Shown: one piece after another, positions 8,146 to 16,744 of the stretch
Layout of the letters: every line of letters begins with the position of its first letter
Numbering within the stretch: position 1 is the stretch's first letter
NCBI GenBank assembly: GCA_051155755.1
Contig: DAXETY010000042.1
Location: 1-64,000, forward strand
Reading direction: 5' to 3'
DNA length: 64,000 bases
Source: DAXETY01 sp051155755
Lineage (GTDB): Bacteria; Desulfobacterota; Desulfobacteria; Desulfobacterales; SG8-13
Notes under the pieces: model-generated
What the model was told of the DNA's origin: nothing
Databases searched by the model: none
What the model saw: the letters and a program-made list of their open reading frames with translations, nothing else
Translations under genes and position numbers: made by a program

Positions 8146-8328
8146 TCACAAACCTTCCGCCTTCACGAATCGCTTCAGGAACTCGGCCTCCAGGGGCGAG
8201 AGGTCGAATTTCATGCAGGCCTCTTCGATGAGTTTGTTCAGCGATTTCTGGGGCTCGTATTTACGCGTTTCGACGATCCACTGCGCGGCTTTGCGGATGC
8301 TTTCGCCTTCGGGCTGGACGGTGGTCAT
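8146..8328 (-). CDS. Small conserved-looking hypothetical protein, 60 aa
   Basis: Begins MTTVQPEGESIRKAAQW and ends EAEFLKRFVKAEGL; charged and fully helical in appearance, with no cysteine cluster or membrane segment. The start at 8328 is preceded by GGAGTTGGCCCC, a good ribosome site. It lies about 130 bases after gatA on the same strand and may share its transcript. I do not recognise a named family; similar short ORFs beside gatA in relatives would support it as a real gene. Confidence 0.55.
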   Translation of the reverse strand: MTTVQPEGESIRKAAQWIVETRKYEPQKSLNKLIEEACMKFDLSPLEAEFLKRFVKAEGL

Positions 8329-8461
8329 GGGGCCAACTCCTCTCCCGGTTTCAACCCGACGAATTGACGGGTCATCGTTGGTGGTTTTGCCGGCGACAAG
8401 GCTTCCGGCGGCTCTCCGATCCGGCCGGGCGCTCGTCGCAGCCCGGTGTCGAATCGTTATT

Positions 8462-9928
8462 TCAAAAAGCCGGCTTGCGCTCATGGTGTGCGGTGGCCTG
8501 TTCGAAGGCGTGGCCGACCTGCAGCAGGGTTTCCTCGTCGAAGTGCTTGCCCAGGATCTGCAGTCCGATAGGCAGTCCCCGGGACGAAAAACCGCAAGGT
8601 ACCGCAAGACCCGGTATGCCGGCCAGGTTGGCCGAGAGGGTAAAGATGTCCGACAGGTACATGGTCAACGGATCGTCGATTTTTTCCCCGATCGCAAAGG
8701 CCGGTGTCGGCGCCACCGGGGCCAGGATCACGTCGCACTGCTCGAAGGCCCTGCGATAGTCGGCCACGATGCGGGTGCGCACCTGCGAGGCCTTGCCGTA
8801 GTAGGCATCGTAGTAGCCGGCCGACAGGCAGTACGTTCCGATGATGATGCGCCGCTGCACTTCGGCTCCGAAGCCCTTGGAGCGGGTGTTGCGGTACATT
8901 TCCATCAGGTCGGCGGCGGTGCGGTCGCGAAACCCGTACTTGACCCCGTCGTAGCGGGCCAGGTTGGAGCTGGCTTCCGAAGGTGCGATCACGTAGTAGA
9001 CCGCCACCACGTGTTCGGTGCCGGGCAGCGAGACCTCCACCCGGCGGGCGCCCAGTGCTTCGATCTGCTGCACCGCGGCTTCGACGGCGGCGGCCACTTC
9101 CGGATCGAGACCCTGCAGGCCGAAGTATTCCCGGGGCAGCCCCACGGTCAGTCCCTCCAGACTCCGGCCCAGCCCGGCGGTGTAATCGGGCACCGGCCGG
9201 GGAACCGAGGTGGAGTCGGCCGGATCGTGGCCGGCCACGGCATTCAGCAAAACGGCGGCATCTGTAACGGACTTGGTCAGGGGGCCGATCTGGTCCAGCG
9301 AGGAGGCAAAGGCCACCAGTCCGAACCGCGACACCCGCCCGTAGGTGGGCTTCAGCCCCACCACACCGCAGTGAGAGGCCGGTTGCCGGATCGAACCGAC
9401 GGTGTCCGAACCCAGGGCCCCGACACACATGTCGGCCGCCACCGCCGCGGCCGATCCGCCGCTGGAACCGCCCGGGATGCGCTGCAGATCCCAGGGATTG
9501 CGGGTCAGATGAAAAGCCGAATGTTCGTTGGACGAGCCCATAGCAAATTCGTCCATGTTGGTTTTGCCCACCAGCACGGCATGCTGGGCCCTCAAGTTGG
9601 CGATGACAAAAGCGTCATAGGGGGGCACGAAGTTCTCTAAAATCCTGGAGGCGCAGGTGGTCCGGAGGCCGCGGGTGCAGATCAGGTCCTTGACGGCCAG
9701 GGGAATGCCGGTAAGGGCATGGCAGCGGCCGTCGGCAATGGCGGCATCGGCCTGCAGGGCCTGTTCCAGGGCCGCATCGGCGGCAACCGTGATGTAAGCA
9801 CCGAGCCGCTCGTCGACCGCCTCGATCCGCGCCAGCACCGACCGGGTCAGCTCGGTGGCAGAGATTTCCTTCTGCTTGAGCAGCGCGTGGGCTTCGGTAA
9901 TGCCGAGTTTGTAAAGTTCGTCCATCAT
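8462..9928 (-). CDS. gatA: Asp-tRNA(Asn)/Glu-tRNA(Gln) amidotransferase subunit A
   Basis: 488 residues, full length. Amidase-signature catalytic triad visible: Lys80 ([11 protein letters not shown]), the cis-Ser at about 155 in [14 protein letters not shown], and nucleophile Ser179 in [11 protein letters not shown]. GatA releases ammonia from glutamine for the transamidation of misacylated Glu-tRNA(Gln) or Asp-tRNA(Asn) in the GatCAB complex. gatC is upstream on the same strand, separated by 270 bases of repeat-rich sequence; gatB is not in the window. Confidence 0.95.
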   Translation of the reverse strand: MMDELYKLGITEAHALLKQKEISATELTRSVLARIEAVDERLGAYITVAADAALEQALQADAAIADGRCHALTGIPLAVKDLICTRGLRTTCASRILENFVPPYDAFVIANLRAQHAVLVGKTNMDEFAMGSSNEHSAFHLTRNPWDLQRIPGGSSGGSAAAVAADMCVGALGSDTVGSIRQPASHCGVVGLKPTYGRVSRFGLVAFASSLDQIGPLTKSVTDAAVLLNAVAGHDPADSTSVPRPVPDYTAGLGRSLEGLTVGLPREYFGLQGLDPEVAAAVEAAVQQIEALGARRVEVSLPGTEHVVAVYYVIAPSEASSNLARYDGVKYGFRDRTAADLMEMYRNTRSKGFGAEVQRRIIIGTYCLSAGYYDAYYGKASQVRTRIVADYRRAFEQCDVILAPVAPTPAFAIGEKIDDPLTMYLSDIFTLSANLAGIPGLAVPCGFSSRGLPIGLQILGKHFDEETLLQVGHAFEQATAHHERKPAF

Positions 9929-10064
9929 GTTTTCCGGTTTTGGGGGAGACGATCCGGGAAATCAATTTCCGTCCGTGTCCATTGTTCACACTTCACGATC
10001 TCGTAAAAGGCTCTTCCCGCCGTTTCGCGGCGACCGAACCGGGAAGTTATTTTGCCCCGGTAAC

Positions 10065-10086
10065 GGGCGGGTACGGTGACCCGCCC
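10065..10086. repeat. GGGCGGGT/ACCCGCCC hairpin repeat
   Basis: Eight-base perfect arms with a 6-base loop, in the gap between gatC and gatA; sequence typical of dispersed intergenic hairpins. Confidence 0.5.
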
Positions 10087-10154
10087 TACGAAACCATTCT
10101 CCGATGCCCCGCATAACCGCAGGGCCGGTCACCGCGCCGGCCGGCTTTCGCCGG

Positions 10155-10198
10155 GCAACCCGCAACCCGTAACCCGCAACCCGTAACCCGCAACCCGA
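10155..10198 (-). repeat. Heptamer tandem array (unit CAACCCG/TAACCCG)
   Basis: Six 7-base units immediately after the gatC stop. On the minus strand this reads GGGTTGC/GGGTTAC, the same unit as the array at 7621-7706 in inverted orientation. The gatC-gatA gap (9929-10199) contains only this array and the hairpin at 10065. Confidence 0.85.
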
Positions 10199-10199
10199 C

Positions 10200-10487
10200 T
10201 CACCCCACCACCTTGGGCACCACGAAACTGCCGTCTTCCTGCTCGGGCGCGTTGGCCAGGGCCGCATCCCGATCGAGGTGCGCATGGGGTTCGTCCTCAC
10301 GGAAGGCATTGGTCAGAGAAATGGCATGGGATGTGGGCGGCACCCCTTCCGTATCCACCCGCTGCAGCTGATCGACGTGGGCGAGCACGGTGCCGATCTT
10401 GTCGGCGAAACGGTCGATGGCGGCCTCGTCGAGCTCCAGCCTTGCCAGGTGGGCCACGTGCAGGATTTCTTCTTTGGTGATTTTCAC
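10200..10487 (-). CDS. gatC: Asp-tRNA(Asn)/Glu-tRNA(Gln) amidotransferase subunit C
   Basis: 95 residues, usual size. Opens MKITKEEILHVAHLARLEL, the characteristic first GatC helices, and continues with VDTEGVPPTSHAI and LRED-like FREDEPHAHLDRDAALANAPE. GatC is the small stabilising chain of the GatCAB transamidosome. It follows the SPOR-domain gene by 14 bases and so belongs to the argS-led transcript. Confidence 0.93.
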   Translation of the reverse strand: MKITKEEILHVAHLARLELDEAAIDRFADKIGTVLAHVDQLQRVDTEGVPPTSHAISLTNAFREDEPHAHLDRDAALANAPEQEDGSFVVPKVVG

Positions 10488-10501
10488 GGCATGCCTCCGG
10501 A

Positions 10502-11155
10502 TCAGTCCTGGCGGACCAGCAGGGGATCGAATCCCTCGGATTGGAGTTTTTTCATCAGTCCGGCCGCCTCGCCTTCACTGGCAAAGCGGCCCACCCGCAC
10601 GCGGTACCAGGTGCCGCGCTCCGGGATTTTGGCAACGGTCTTGAAGGCCGGATAACCCTTGGCCTTCAATTTGTCGACCAGATCATCGGCGTCTTGCGAA
10701 CCGCGCAGGGAAGCCGCCTGGATGGTGAGCCCCCCGCCGCTGCCGTCGGAATCGGCGGTCTTGGGGGGCTGGGTTTTCACTGCCGGCGGCGTGATTTTGC
10801 GTTTGACCGCAGCGCGTTTCTCCGCAGCGGTCTTTTCCTCGGCGGGGCGCCGCGGCGGCGGTGTTTTCTTCAACGCCTCGTAAAACTCGAGATCGGTTTT
10901 CTGCCCGGCGTCCGCCGCACCGTTTTTGACCCACTGGGCTTCCTGCTGCATGTCGGCTTGTTTCCGTTCGCTCAGCTCCCGGGTCAGTGCCTCCAGATCG
11001 AATCGCACCGGTGCGGTGCCCCGGCCGACCAGCAGTCCCAGAACGAACATCCAGGCCAGCGCCGCCACCAGCGCCAGGTAACGACCCCAGGGCCGATCTC
11101 CCAAAATCCGCTTCAAAAACGGCCTTCGGCTGCTGTTGTCCTTCTTTTTCGCCAT
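10502..11155 (-). CDS. SPOR-domain inner-membrane protein
   Basis: 217 residues. A basic start (MAKKKDNSSRRPFLKR) leads into one membrane helix at about 27-45 (YLALVAALAWMFVLGLLVG). A charged Lys/Pro-rich linker follows, with a C-terminal SPOR domain at about 140-217 (LTIQAASLRGSQDADDLVDKLKAKGYPAF...YRVRVGRF). SPOR domains bind denuded septal peptidoglycan, so a cell-division or envelope role is likely. It lies between argS (20 bases upstream) and gatC (14 bases downstream), a grouping seen with argS in other bacteria. Confidence 0.88.
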   Translation of the reverse strand: MAKKKDNSSRRPFLKRILGDRPWGRYLALVAALAWMFVLGLLVGRGTAPVRFDLEALTRELSERKQADMQQEAQWVKNGAADAGQKTDLEFYEALKKTPPPRRPAEEKTAAEKRAAVKRKITPPAVKTQPPKTADSDGSGGGLTIQAASLRGSQDADDLVDKLKAKGYPAFKTVAKIPERGTWYRVRVGRFASEGEAAGLMKKLQSEGFDPLLVRQD

Positions 11156-11174
11156 GGAATGGGCCCCGAATTTG

Positions 11175-12839
11175 CTACATCCGCTCGGGCGCCGACACCC
11201 CGAGCAGGGTCAGTCCATTGCGGATCACCTTGCGCACGGCTTCCACCAGGCACAGTCGAGCCCGGGTCATCACCGGATCGTCGCCGAGAACGCGGTGCCG
11301 ATTGTAGTAGGCATGAAAGGCCGACGCAAGGCCCATCAGGTAGAAGGTGATGCGATGGGGCTCCAGGTTTTCGGCCGCAGCAGCCACGGTTTCCGGATAA
11401 CGGCCCAGGGTCTTGATCAGCGCAATTTCCTCGGGCTCCAGCAGCCCGGCGACGGCATCCGGGTCGAAATCCGCCGAACCGGCGTCGCGTTCGGCAGCCT
11501 TGCGGATGATGCTCGAGATGCGGGCGTGCACGTACTGGACATAATAGACCGGGTTTTCGTTGGTCTGCTGCTTGGCCAGCTCCAGGTCGAAATCCAGGGG
11601 GCTGTCGTAGTGACGGGTCAAAAACAAAAAGCGGGCCGCGTCGGCGCCGACCTCATCGACCACGTCCCTTAAAGTCACAAATTCGCCCGCCCGGGTGGAC
11701 ATGGCCACCGGAACACCGCCGCGCAGCAGGTTTACCAGCTGCACCAAAATGATTTGCAACTGCTGCGGGTCGCGACCGGTGGCCTGAACGGCGGCCTTCA
11801 TGCGCGGAATGTAGCCGTGGTGGTCGGCGCCCCAGACATCGATCACCTTCTCGAAGCCCCGCCGGTATTTGTCCCGGTGGTAGGCGATGTCCGAGGCAAA
11901 GTAGGTGGTCTGCCCGTTGCCGCGAACCACCACCCGGTCTTTTTCGTCGCCGAAGTCACTGGTGCGAAACCACAGGGCATCGTCTTTTTCATAGACGATG
12001 CCCTGGTCTTTGAATTCGGCCAGGGTCGCTGCCACGATGTCGGCATCGTAGAGACTCTGTTCGCTGTACCAGCGATCGTAAGACACCCCGAAGGCCGCCA
12101 GATCCGAGCGAATCCCGGCCAGAATCTCATCGGCGGCCCAGCGGGCGCAAAGATCCACGGCCGCATCCTCGTCCGGCCCCATCAGCGCATCGCCGTGGCT
12201 TCTGCGGATCGCGGCGGCAATTTCACGAATGTAGTCGCCCTGGTAGCAGTCTGCGGGAAAATCGACCGGCGCACCGCACAGCTCCCGGTAGCGCAGGTAC
12301 ACAGAGCGCCCCAATGTACGGATTTGCCGGCCGGAATCGTTGATGTAATATTCCTTCTGCACATCATAGCCGCAGGCCGCCAGGATGTTGCCCACCGTGT
12401 CGCCAACCGCTGCCCCCCGGCCGTGACCCACGTGCAGCGGGCCGGTGGGATTGGCACTGACAAACTCCACCTGCACGGGTTGTCCGCCGCCGATATCGCC
12501 AAAGCCGTAGCGGGCGTCTTCGGTGTGGATCCGGCTCAGCTCCGGGTGCCAGGCTGTCGGCTTGAGGTAGAAGTTGATGAATCCCGGACCGGCGATTTCG
12601 GTCTTTTCCAGCCATCCCGGCCCCGCTTCGAGATGGGCAATCACCGCTTCGGCGATTTTGCGCGGGGGCATTTTCTGCGAGGCCGCCGAGACCATGGCGA
12701 AATTGGTGGAAAAATCACCGTGGGCTTCCAATTTGGGCTCCTCGACGTGCACCGCTGGAAACTCATCGGAGGCCAGGCCCCCGGCTTCAAAGGCCCGCCG
12801 GGCGGCCTGTCGGATCTGTTCGGCCAATCGTGTCTTCAT
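11175..12839 (-). CDS. argS: Arginyl-tRNA synthetase
   Basis: 554 residues. The N-terminal additional domain is followed by the class I HIGH motif in [20 protein letters not shown] near residue 128. The KMSKS equivalent is the degenerate AMSTRAGEF, as is normal for bacterial ArgRS. The C-terminal DALR anticodon-binding domain ([12 protein letters not shown]...[16 protein letters not shown]) is intact. It charges tRNA-Arg. It heads a leftward operon with the SPOR gene and gatC and has its own promoter at 12964-12992. Confidence 0.96.
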   Translation of the reverse strand: MKTRLAEQIRQAARRAFEAGGLASDEFPAVHVEEPKLEAHGDFSTNFAMVSAASQKMPPRKIAEAVIAHLEAGPGWLEKTEIAGPGFINFYLKPTAWHPELSRIHTEDARYGFGDIGGGQPVQVEFVSANPTGPLHVGHGRGAAVGDTVGNILAACGYDVQKEYYINDSGRQIRTLGRSVYLRYRELCGAPVDFPADCYQGDYIREIAAAIRRSHGDALMGPDEDAAVDLCARWAADEILAGIRSDLAAFGVSYDRWYSEQSLYDADIVAATLAEFKDQGIVYEKDDALWFRTSDFGDEKDRVVVRGNGQTTYFASDIAYHRDKYRRGFEKVIDVWGADHHGYIPRMKAAVQATGRDPQQLQIILVQLVNLLRGGVPVAMSTRAGEFVTLRDVVDEVGADAARFLFLTRHYDSPLDFDLELAKQQTNENPVYYVQYVHARISSIIRKAAERDAGSADFDPDAVAGLLEPEEIALIKTLGRYPETVAAAAENLEPHRITFYLMGLASAFHAYYNRHRVLGDDPVMTRARLCLVEAVRKVIRNGLTLLGVSAPERM

Positions 12840-12963
12840 GGGCTTGCGATATTCCCTGCATCCTTGATTGAAAGGCGTGCTTCCAAATTTTCAAATCGGT
12901 ACGGAGAATGCAAATCGATGCGAATTTTTGAAAAATCCACAGCGCTCCGGGTAAAAATAGCTG

Positions 12964-12992
12964 TTTGTAGCGACATTCACCCGGCAAGTCAA
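12964..12992 (-). promoter_or_regulatory. Sigma-70 promoter for argS
   Basis: Minus strand: TTGACT, a 17-base spacer, TACAAA. The leader to the ATG at 12839 is about 118 bases. Between this and the nickel promoter at 13095 no gene is seen. Confidence 0.55.
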
Positions 12993-13094
12993 GGATGCCG
13001 GCCGCCGCAGTCCATTCCTTTTCAAATCCGATGCCCCGGCGTTGGTCCGACCGCGCGAGCATCCCTTGATTTGCACTCCGCCACGGTTTGGTGG

Positions 13095-13122
13095 TTGACT
13101 TTCTAAAGAATTCGTTTATATT
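13095..13122 (+). promoter_or_regulatory. Promoter of the nickel-transport operon
   Basis: TTGACT, a 16-base spacer, TATATT. Transcription would begin near 13129 and yield a leader of about 150 bases that includes the terminator at 13190-13241. Confidence 0.55.
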
Positions 13123-13128
13123 GGCCCT

Positions 13129-13241
13129 GAAAACCGCCGGCTGAAGCCTGCCTACTGTTGATTGGCTGACATTGTTTTCCCAAATCGAGACCACGCGGCG
13201 AACGCGCATCAAGAAGATGCCGATGAGTGCGTGGTTTTTTT
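13129..13241 (+). promoter_or_regulatory. Candidate RNA attenuator or metal-responsive leader ending in a terminator
   Basis: The leader ends in a two-tier hairpin: outer arms ACCACGC (13190-13196) and GCGTGGT (13229-13235), inner hairpin GCATC-AAGAA-GATGC (13206-13220), followed by a T7 run. The first gene starts 40 bases later at 13281. A terminator between promoter and first gene is the layout of an attenuated, riboswitch-type control. Nickel/cobalt riboswitches control metal transporters in other bacteria, but I could not match this sequence to that consensus, so the ligand is a guess. Confidence 0.5.
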
Positions 13242-13280
13242 ATTTTCTGACGCCAAAAGCGTATTGGAAAGGAGGCAGGT

Positions 13281-14060
13281 ATGGTTCGACATGGATGGAA
13301 AGCCGCACTGGTGCTTATTTCAATCCTGGTGGCCGGCACAACCAGCTGGGCCCACTTCGGCATGGTGATCCCTTCCGATCCGATGGTCATGCAAGCGGAC
13401 GACCGCACGGTGACCGTTACGCTGTCGTTTTCCCATCCCTTCGAGATGATCGGCATGGAACTGGAAAAACCCAAGCAATTTACGGTGGTGGCCAACGGGG
13501 AAGCCCAGGACCTGCTCGAGGCCCTGCAGAAAACCACGGTCATGGACCACACCGCCTGGAAAGCCGACTATCCCATCCGCCGTCCCGGCGTGTATATGTT
13601 TGCCATGGAACCGGCGCCCTACTGGGAACCGGCCGAAGACGTGTTCATCGTGCATTACACCAAGACCGTGGTCACCGCCTTCGGCGACGATGAAGGCTGG
13701 GATGCCGAGCTGGGGCTGAAAACCGAGATCGTGCCGCTTTCCAAACCCTACGGCTTATATGCCGGCAACGTGTTTCAGGGAATCGTCAAGCTCGACGGCA
13801 AACCGGTTCCCTACGCCGAAGTGGAAGTCGAATACTACAATCGCGACAAAAGCGCCACAGCGCCCACCGACTACATGATCACCCAGACCATCAAGGCCGA
13901 CCAAAACGGCGTGTTCACCTATGCAGCGCCCAGGGCCGGCTGGTGGGGCTTTGCGGCCTTGAACGAAGCCGATTTCACCCTGAAGCACGAAGGTGAGGAA
14001 AAAGGGGTGGAAATCGGCGCGGTCCTCTGGGTACATTTCGAACCCTGGCAGGGCAAGTAG
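13281..14060 (+). CDS. nikK: NikK-like periplasmic protein of nickel ECF transport (DUF4198)
   Basis: 259 residues. Signal peptide at 1-24 ends in TTSWA, leaving a mature protein that starts HFGMVIPSD, with a histidine at the new N-terminus. DUF4198 features follow: repeated beta-sandwich strands, [19 protein letters not shown] and a conserved tryptophan-rich [12 protein letters not shown] near the end. Such proteins accompany nickel ECF transporters as the K component and are thought to bind or deliver the metal in the periplasm. It is the first gene of a six-gene operon. The start has a perfect AGGAGG-type site (GGAGGCAGGT). Confidence 0.82.
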   Translation: MVRHGWKAALVLISILVAGTTSWAHFGMVIPSDPMVMQADDRTVTVTLSFSHPFEMIGMELEKPKQFTVVANGEAQDLLEALQKTTVMDHTAWKADYPIRRPGVYMFAMEPAPYWEPAEDVFIVHYTKTVVTAFGDDEGWDAELGLKTEIVPLSKPYGLYAGNVFQGIVKLDGKPVPYAEVEVEYYNRDKSATAPTDYMITQTIKADQNGVFTYAAPRAGWWGFAALNEADFTLKHEGEEKGVEIGAVLWVHFEPWQGK

Positions 14061-14109
14061 TGCCTGTTCTTTGATATCGCCAAAATCCATTTTTAAAATC
14101 CAGACAGTG

Positions 14110-14131
14110 CGTGCTTGGAAAGCACGGTTTT
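14110..14131 (+). terminator. Weak intercistronic hairpin with short T-run
   Basis: CGTGCTT/AAGCACG with loop GGA, then GTTTT, 50 bases after the nikK stop. It may reduce transcription of distal genes or stabilise the nikK message. A second possible stem (CGCCGGT/ACCGGCG) lies at about 14182-14212 before the porin gene. Confidence 0.4.
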
Positions 14132-14231
14132 CCCGGGTGGATCCCGAAATCAGTTTACCTGGTGCCCATTGACGGGAGCGCCGGTTGAAGCGATGAACCT
14201 TTGACCGGCGGCCCGAGGAAAGGAACTGTCG

Positions 14232-15404
14232 ATGAAAGTCCGAAAAGAACAACGGATCGGTAGGTGGCTTTTTGTTTTGACAGCCGCGGTATTCGTTACC
14301 GCAATCTTTGCATCCGCAGGTCCGGCAGTTGCAGCCGAGCCGGATGAACAAAAATTGCTGAATCAATTGAAAGCCGAGCTGGCCGAAGAGGACACTCTGA
14401 TGGGCAAGATCTTGGACCGTTTCGAATTCGGCCTGCTGATCGAAGCTGGTGCGGTTTACCGCGACGAAAACGAGGCCGGGGAGGCCGAGAGCGATTTCGC
14501 CCTGACCACGGTCGAGTTCGGCATTGCGGCCGTCATCAACGAATGGGTCACCGGCGAGGTGGTGCTGCTGTTCGAAGATCCCACCTTCGATGACGAGGAT
14601 TCCGATTTCAATGTCGACGTGGGCAGCATCACGGTGGGCAATACCACCCGCTATCCGCTGTATGCAACCATCGGCATGATCTACGTGCCCTACGGGGCGC
14701 TGTTGACCCATTTCCCCGACGATCCGCTGATCGATTCCCCGGTGACGCTCACCTTCGGAGAGATCAACGAAAAAGCCCTGCTGGTGGGCTTCGAAACCGG
14801 CGGCTTCGGGCTGGCCGCTTACGCCTTCAACGGCGATGTGGAAGAAGACGGCGACGACGAAAACCAGATCGATTCCTACGGCCTCGACGCCAATTACACC
14901 TATGAACGCGAGGCGGATGCCCTGATGCTGATGGTCGGCGCTTCGTATTTGTCCAACCTGGCCGACACCGACGGCATCAGCGATGCCTTGCCCAGCGACA
15001 AACTGCAGGATACGGTGGCCGGATGGGCGGCCTATTTTTCCTCGGGTTGGGGCAGGTTCTTCTTTGAAGCGGAATACATGGCGGCCCTGGACGACTTCGA
15101 CACGGCCGAGCTGGCCACCGATGGTGGCGCCGGTGCCGAGCCGGCGGTCTGGAACATCGAGGCCGGCTTTAACTACGACTGGTGGCGCAACCTGGAGGTG
15201 GCCTTTAAATACGCCGGCTCCGATGAAGCCGAAGGGCTTGGCATTCCGGGCACCCGCTTCGGTGTGGCCCTGAACCAGGAGATCTTCGACAACACGGTGC
15301 TGTCGATGGGTTATCTCAACGACGAGTTCGATGCCAATCTGTTGGACAACGGCAACGAAGACAAACGCCAGACACTGTTCAGCCAGATTGCGATCGAATT
15401 TTAA
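14232..15404 (+). CDS. LbtU-type outer-membrane porin in the nickel operon
   Basis: 390 residues. Signal peptide at 1-36 (ends AVAA). A short N-terminal helix follows (DEQKLLNQLKAELAEED), then a run of amphipathic strands rich in Asp/Glu (FEFGLLIEAGAVY, VEFGIAAVINEWVTGEVVLLFED), ending with a terminal Phe (FSQIAIEF). This arrangement matches LbtU-family porins, named after a Legionella siderophore receptor that works without TonB. Its place between nikK and nikM suggests that it lets nickel, or a nickel chelate, cross the outer membrane. That function is inferred from context only. Confidence 0.72.
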   Translation: MKVRKEQRIGRWLFVLTAAVFVTAIFASAGPAVAAEPDEQKLLNQLKAELAEEDTLMGKILDRFEFGLLIEAGAVYRDENEAGEAESDFALTTVEFGIAAVINEWVTGEVVLLFEDPTFDDEDSDFNVDVGSITVGNTTRYPLYATIGMIYVPYGALLTHFPDDPLIDSPVTLTFGEINEKALLVGFETGGFGLAAYAFNGDVEEDGDDENQIDSYGLDANYTYEREADALMLMVGASYLSNLADTDGISDALPSDKLQDTVAGWAAYFSSGWGRFFFEAEYMAALDDFDTAELATDGGAGAEPAVWNIEAGFNYDWWRNLEVAFKYAGSDEAEGLGIPGTRFGVALNQEIFDNTVLSMGYLNDEFDANLLDNGNEDKRQTLFSQIAIEF

Positions 15405-15422
15405 CTCGAACAGGAAAAACCG

Positions 15423-16034
15423 ATGCACATCTCCGAAGGGGTGCTTTCCGCACCGGTGCTGGCATCCGGCGCTGCACTGGCCGCCGCCGGCACGGCCATC
15501 GGTTTGAAAAACCTGGATTACGACCAGATCGCCCGGGTGGGTCTGCTCTCGGCGGCTTTTTTCGTGGCCTCGCTGGTGCATGTGCCGCTGGGCCCGGCCA
15601 GCATTCACCTGATCCTGAACGGGGTGGTCGGACTGCTGCTGGGCTGGGCGGCGTTTCCCGCCATCCTGGTGGCCCTGCTGCTGCAGGGTGTATTTTTTCA
15701 GTTCGGCGGCCTGACCACCCTGGGGGTCAACACCATCATCATGGCCCTGCCGGCGATTATTTGCTATTACCTGTTTGGGCCGCTGGTCCGGCGCAGCGGC
15801 GCGCTTTCCATGGCCGCCGCGTTCGGATGCGGGTTCCTGGCCGTGCTGCTGGGCGGTATTCTCGTCGGCGCCGCATTGATGTTTACCGAAGAAAATTTTC
15901 TGGAAGTGGCCACCCTGGTAGTCACCGCCCACGTCCCGGTCATGGTTATCGAAGGCATTGTCACCGCATTCTGCGTGGCATTTTTAAAAAAAGTCCAGCC
16001 CTCCATGCTGCCGGGCCTGGACGACAAAACCTGA
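15423..16034 (+). CDS. nikM: Nickel/cobalt ECF transporter substrate-binding membrane protein (NikM/CbiM)
   Basis: 203 residues with about six membrane helices. It begins MHISEGVLS: the Met1-His2 pair and a later conserved His (SIHLILNG) are the metal ligands in CbiM/NikM proteins. The segment FFQFGGLTTLGVNTIIMALPA is a family signature. It forms the specificity unit of an energy-coupling-factor transporter with NikQ and NikO encoded downstream. Cobalt and nickel versions are hard to tell apart by sequence; the NikK- and NikL-like neighbours favour nickel. Confidence 0.92.
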   Translation: MHISEGVLSAPVLASGAALAAAGTAIGLKNLDYDQIARVGLLSAAFFVASLVHVPLGPASIHLILNGVVGLLLGWAAFPAILVALLLQGVFFQFGGLTTLGVNTIIMALPAIICYYLFGPLVRRSGALSMAAAFGCGFLAVLLGGILVGAALMFTEENFLEVATLVVTAHVPVMVIEGIVTAFCVAFLKKVQPSMLPGLDDKT

Positions 16035-16073
16035 CCCGGACGGGACCGAACCTCGTCTGATTGGGAGTTTGCA

Positions 16074-16730
16074 ATGAATTCGATCCGTGTGCGCACCGGT
16101 TTGAGATGCCTGTTCATCGTACTGGCCCTATCCTGGAGCCTTGCGGGACCGGGTATATACCCGGTCCGGGCCCACAATGTTACCGTATTCGCCTGGGTCG
16201 AGGGCGACACGGTCCACGTGGAGAGCAAATTCGCCGGCGGACGGAAGCCGCAAAACGCCCCGATCGAAGTCTACGATATCGCCGGCAACCTGCTGCTGGA
16301 AGGAACCACCGACGAAAACGGAATGTTTTCCTTTGCGGTGCCGCGCAAAACCGAGATGCGCATCGTGCTGAAAGCCGGCATGGGCCATCGAGCCGAGTGG
16401 ACCATTCCGCTGGCAGAGCTCGAAGGCGTCCAGGGAACCGCCGCTGCAGCAGTACCGGCAGAAACGAAGGCAGCGTCGGCGGATCCACCGGACGACACCC
16501 GAACCGCGCCGGCGGTGCCCCGCCCGCTGGCTTTGACCCAGGCCGAACTGCAGCAGGCCTTGGAGCAGGCCCTGGAAAATAAGCTCAAACCCTTGCTGAA
16601 GCAGGCCGCCGAATCGAAAACGTCGGGGCCGTCGATCCATGAAATCATCGGCGGCATCGGCTACATTTTCGGCCTGGTGGGTGTGGGTGCCTATTTCCAT
16701 GCGCGACGAAATCGGCGCCCCGGTCAATAA
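16074..16730 (+). CDS. nikL: NikL-like accessory protein of the nickel ECF transporter
   Basis: 218 residues. A signal peptide ends near PVRA, exposing HNVTVFAWVEGDTVHVESKF, the typical beginning of NikL-type proteins with an N-terminal histidine after cleavage. A carboxypeptidase-regulatory-like beta domain follows (GNLLLEGTTDENGMFSF), then an Ala/Pro linker, a helical segment (LQQALEQALENKLKPLLKQ) and a C-terminal membrane anchor (IIGGIGYIFGLVGVGAYFHA). It likely works with NikM in place of the short CbiN chain. Start at 16074 fits TGGGAG. Confidence 0.82.
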   Translation: MNSIRVRTGLRCLFIVLALSWSLAGPGIYPVRAHNVTVFAWVEGDTVHVESKFAGGRKPQNAPIEVYDIAGNLLLEGTTDENGMFSFAVPRKTEMRIVLKAGMGHRAEWTIPLAELEGVQGTAAAAVPAETKAASADPPDDTRTAPAVPRPLALTQAELQQALEQALENKLKPLLKQAAESKTSGPSIHEIIGGIGYIFGLVGVGAYFHARRNRRPGQ

Positions 16731-16744
16731 CGGAATGGATCCCA

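Noticed and set aside
13755..15932. 725-codon open frame on the minus strand
   Set aside because: Antisense to nikK, the LbtU-like porin and nikM; Gln/His/Gly-rich product typical of a shadow frame.
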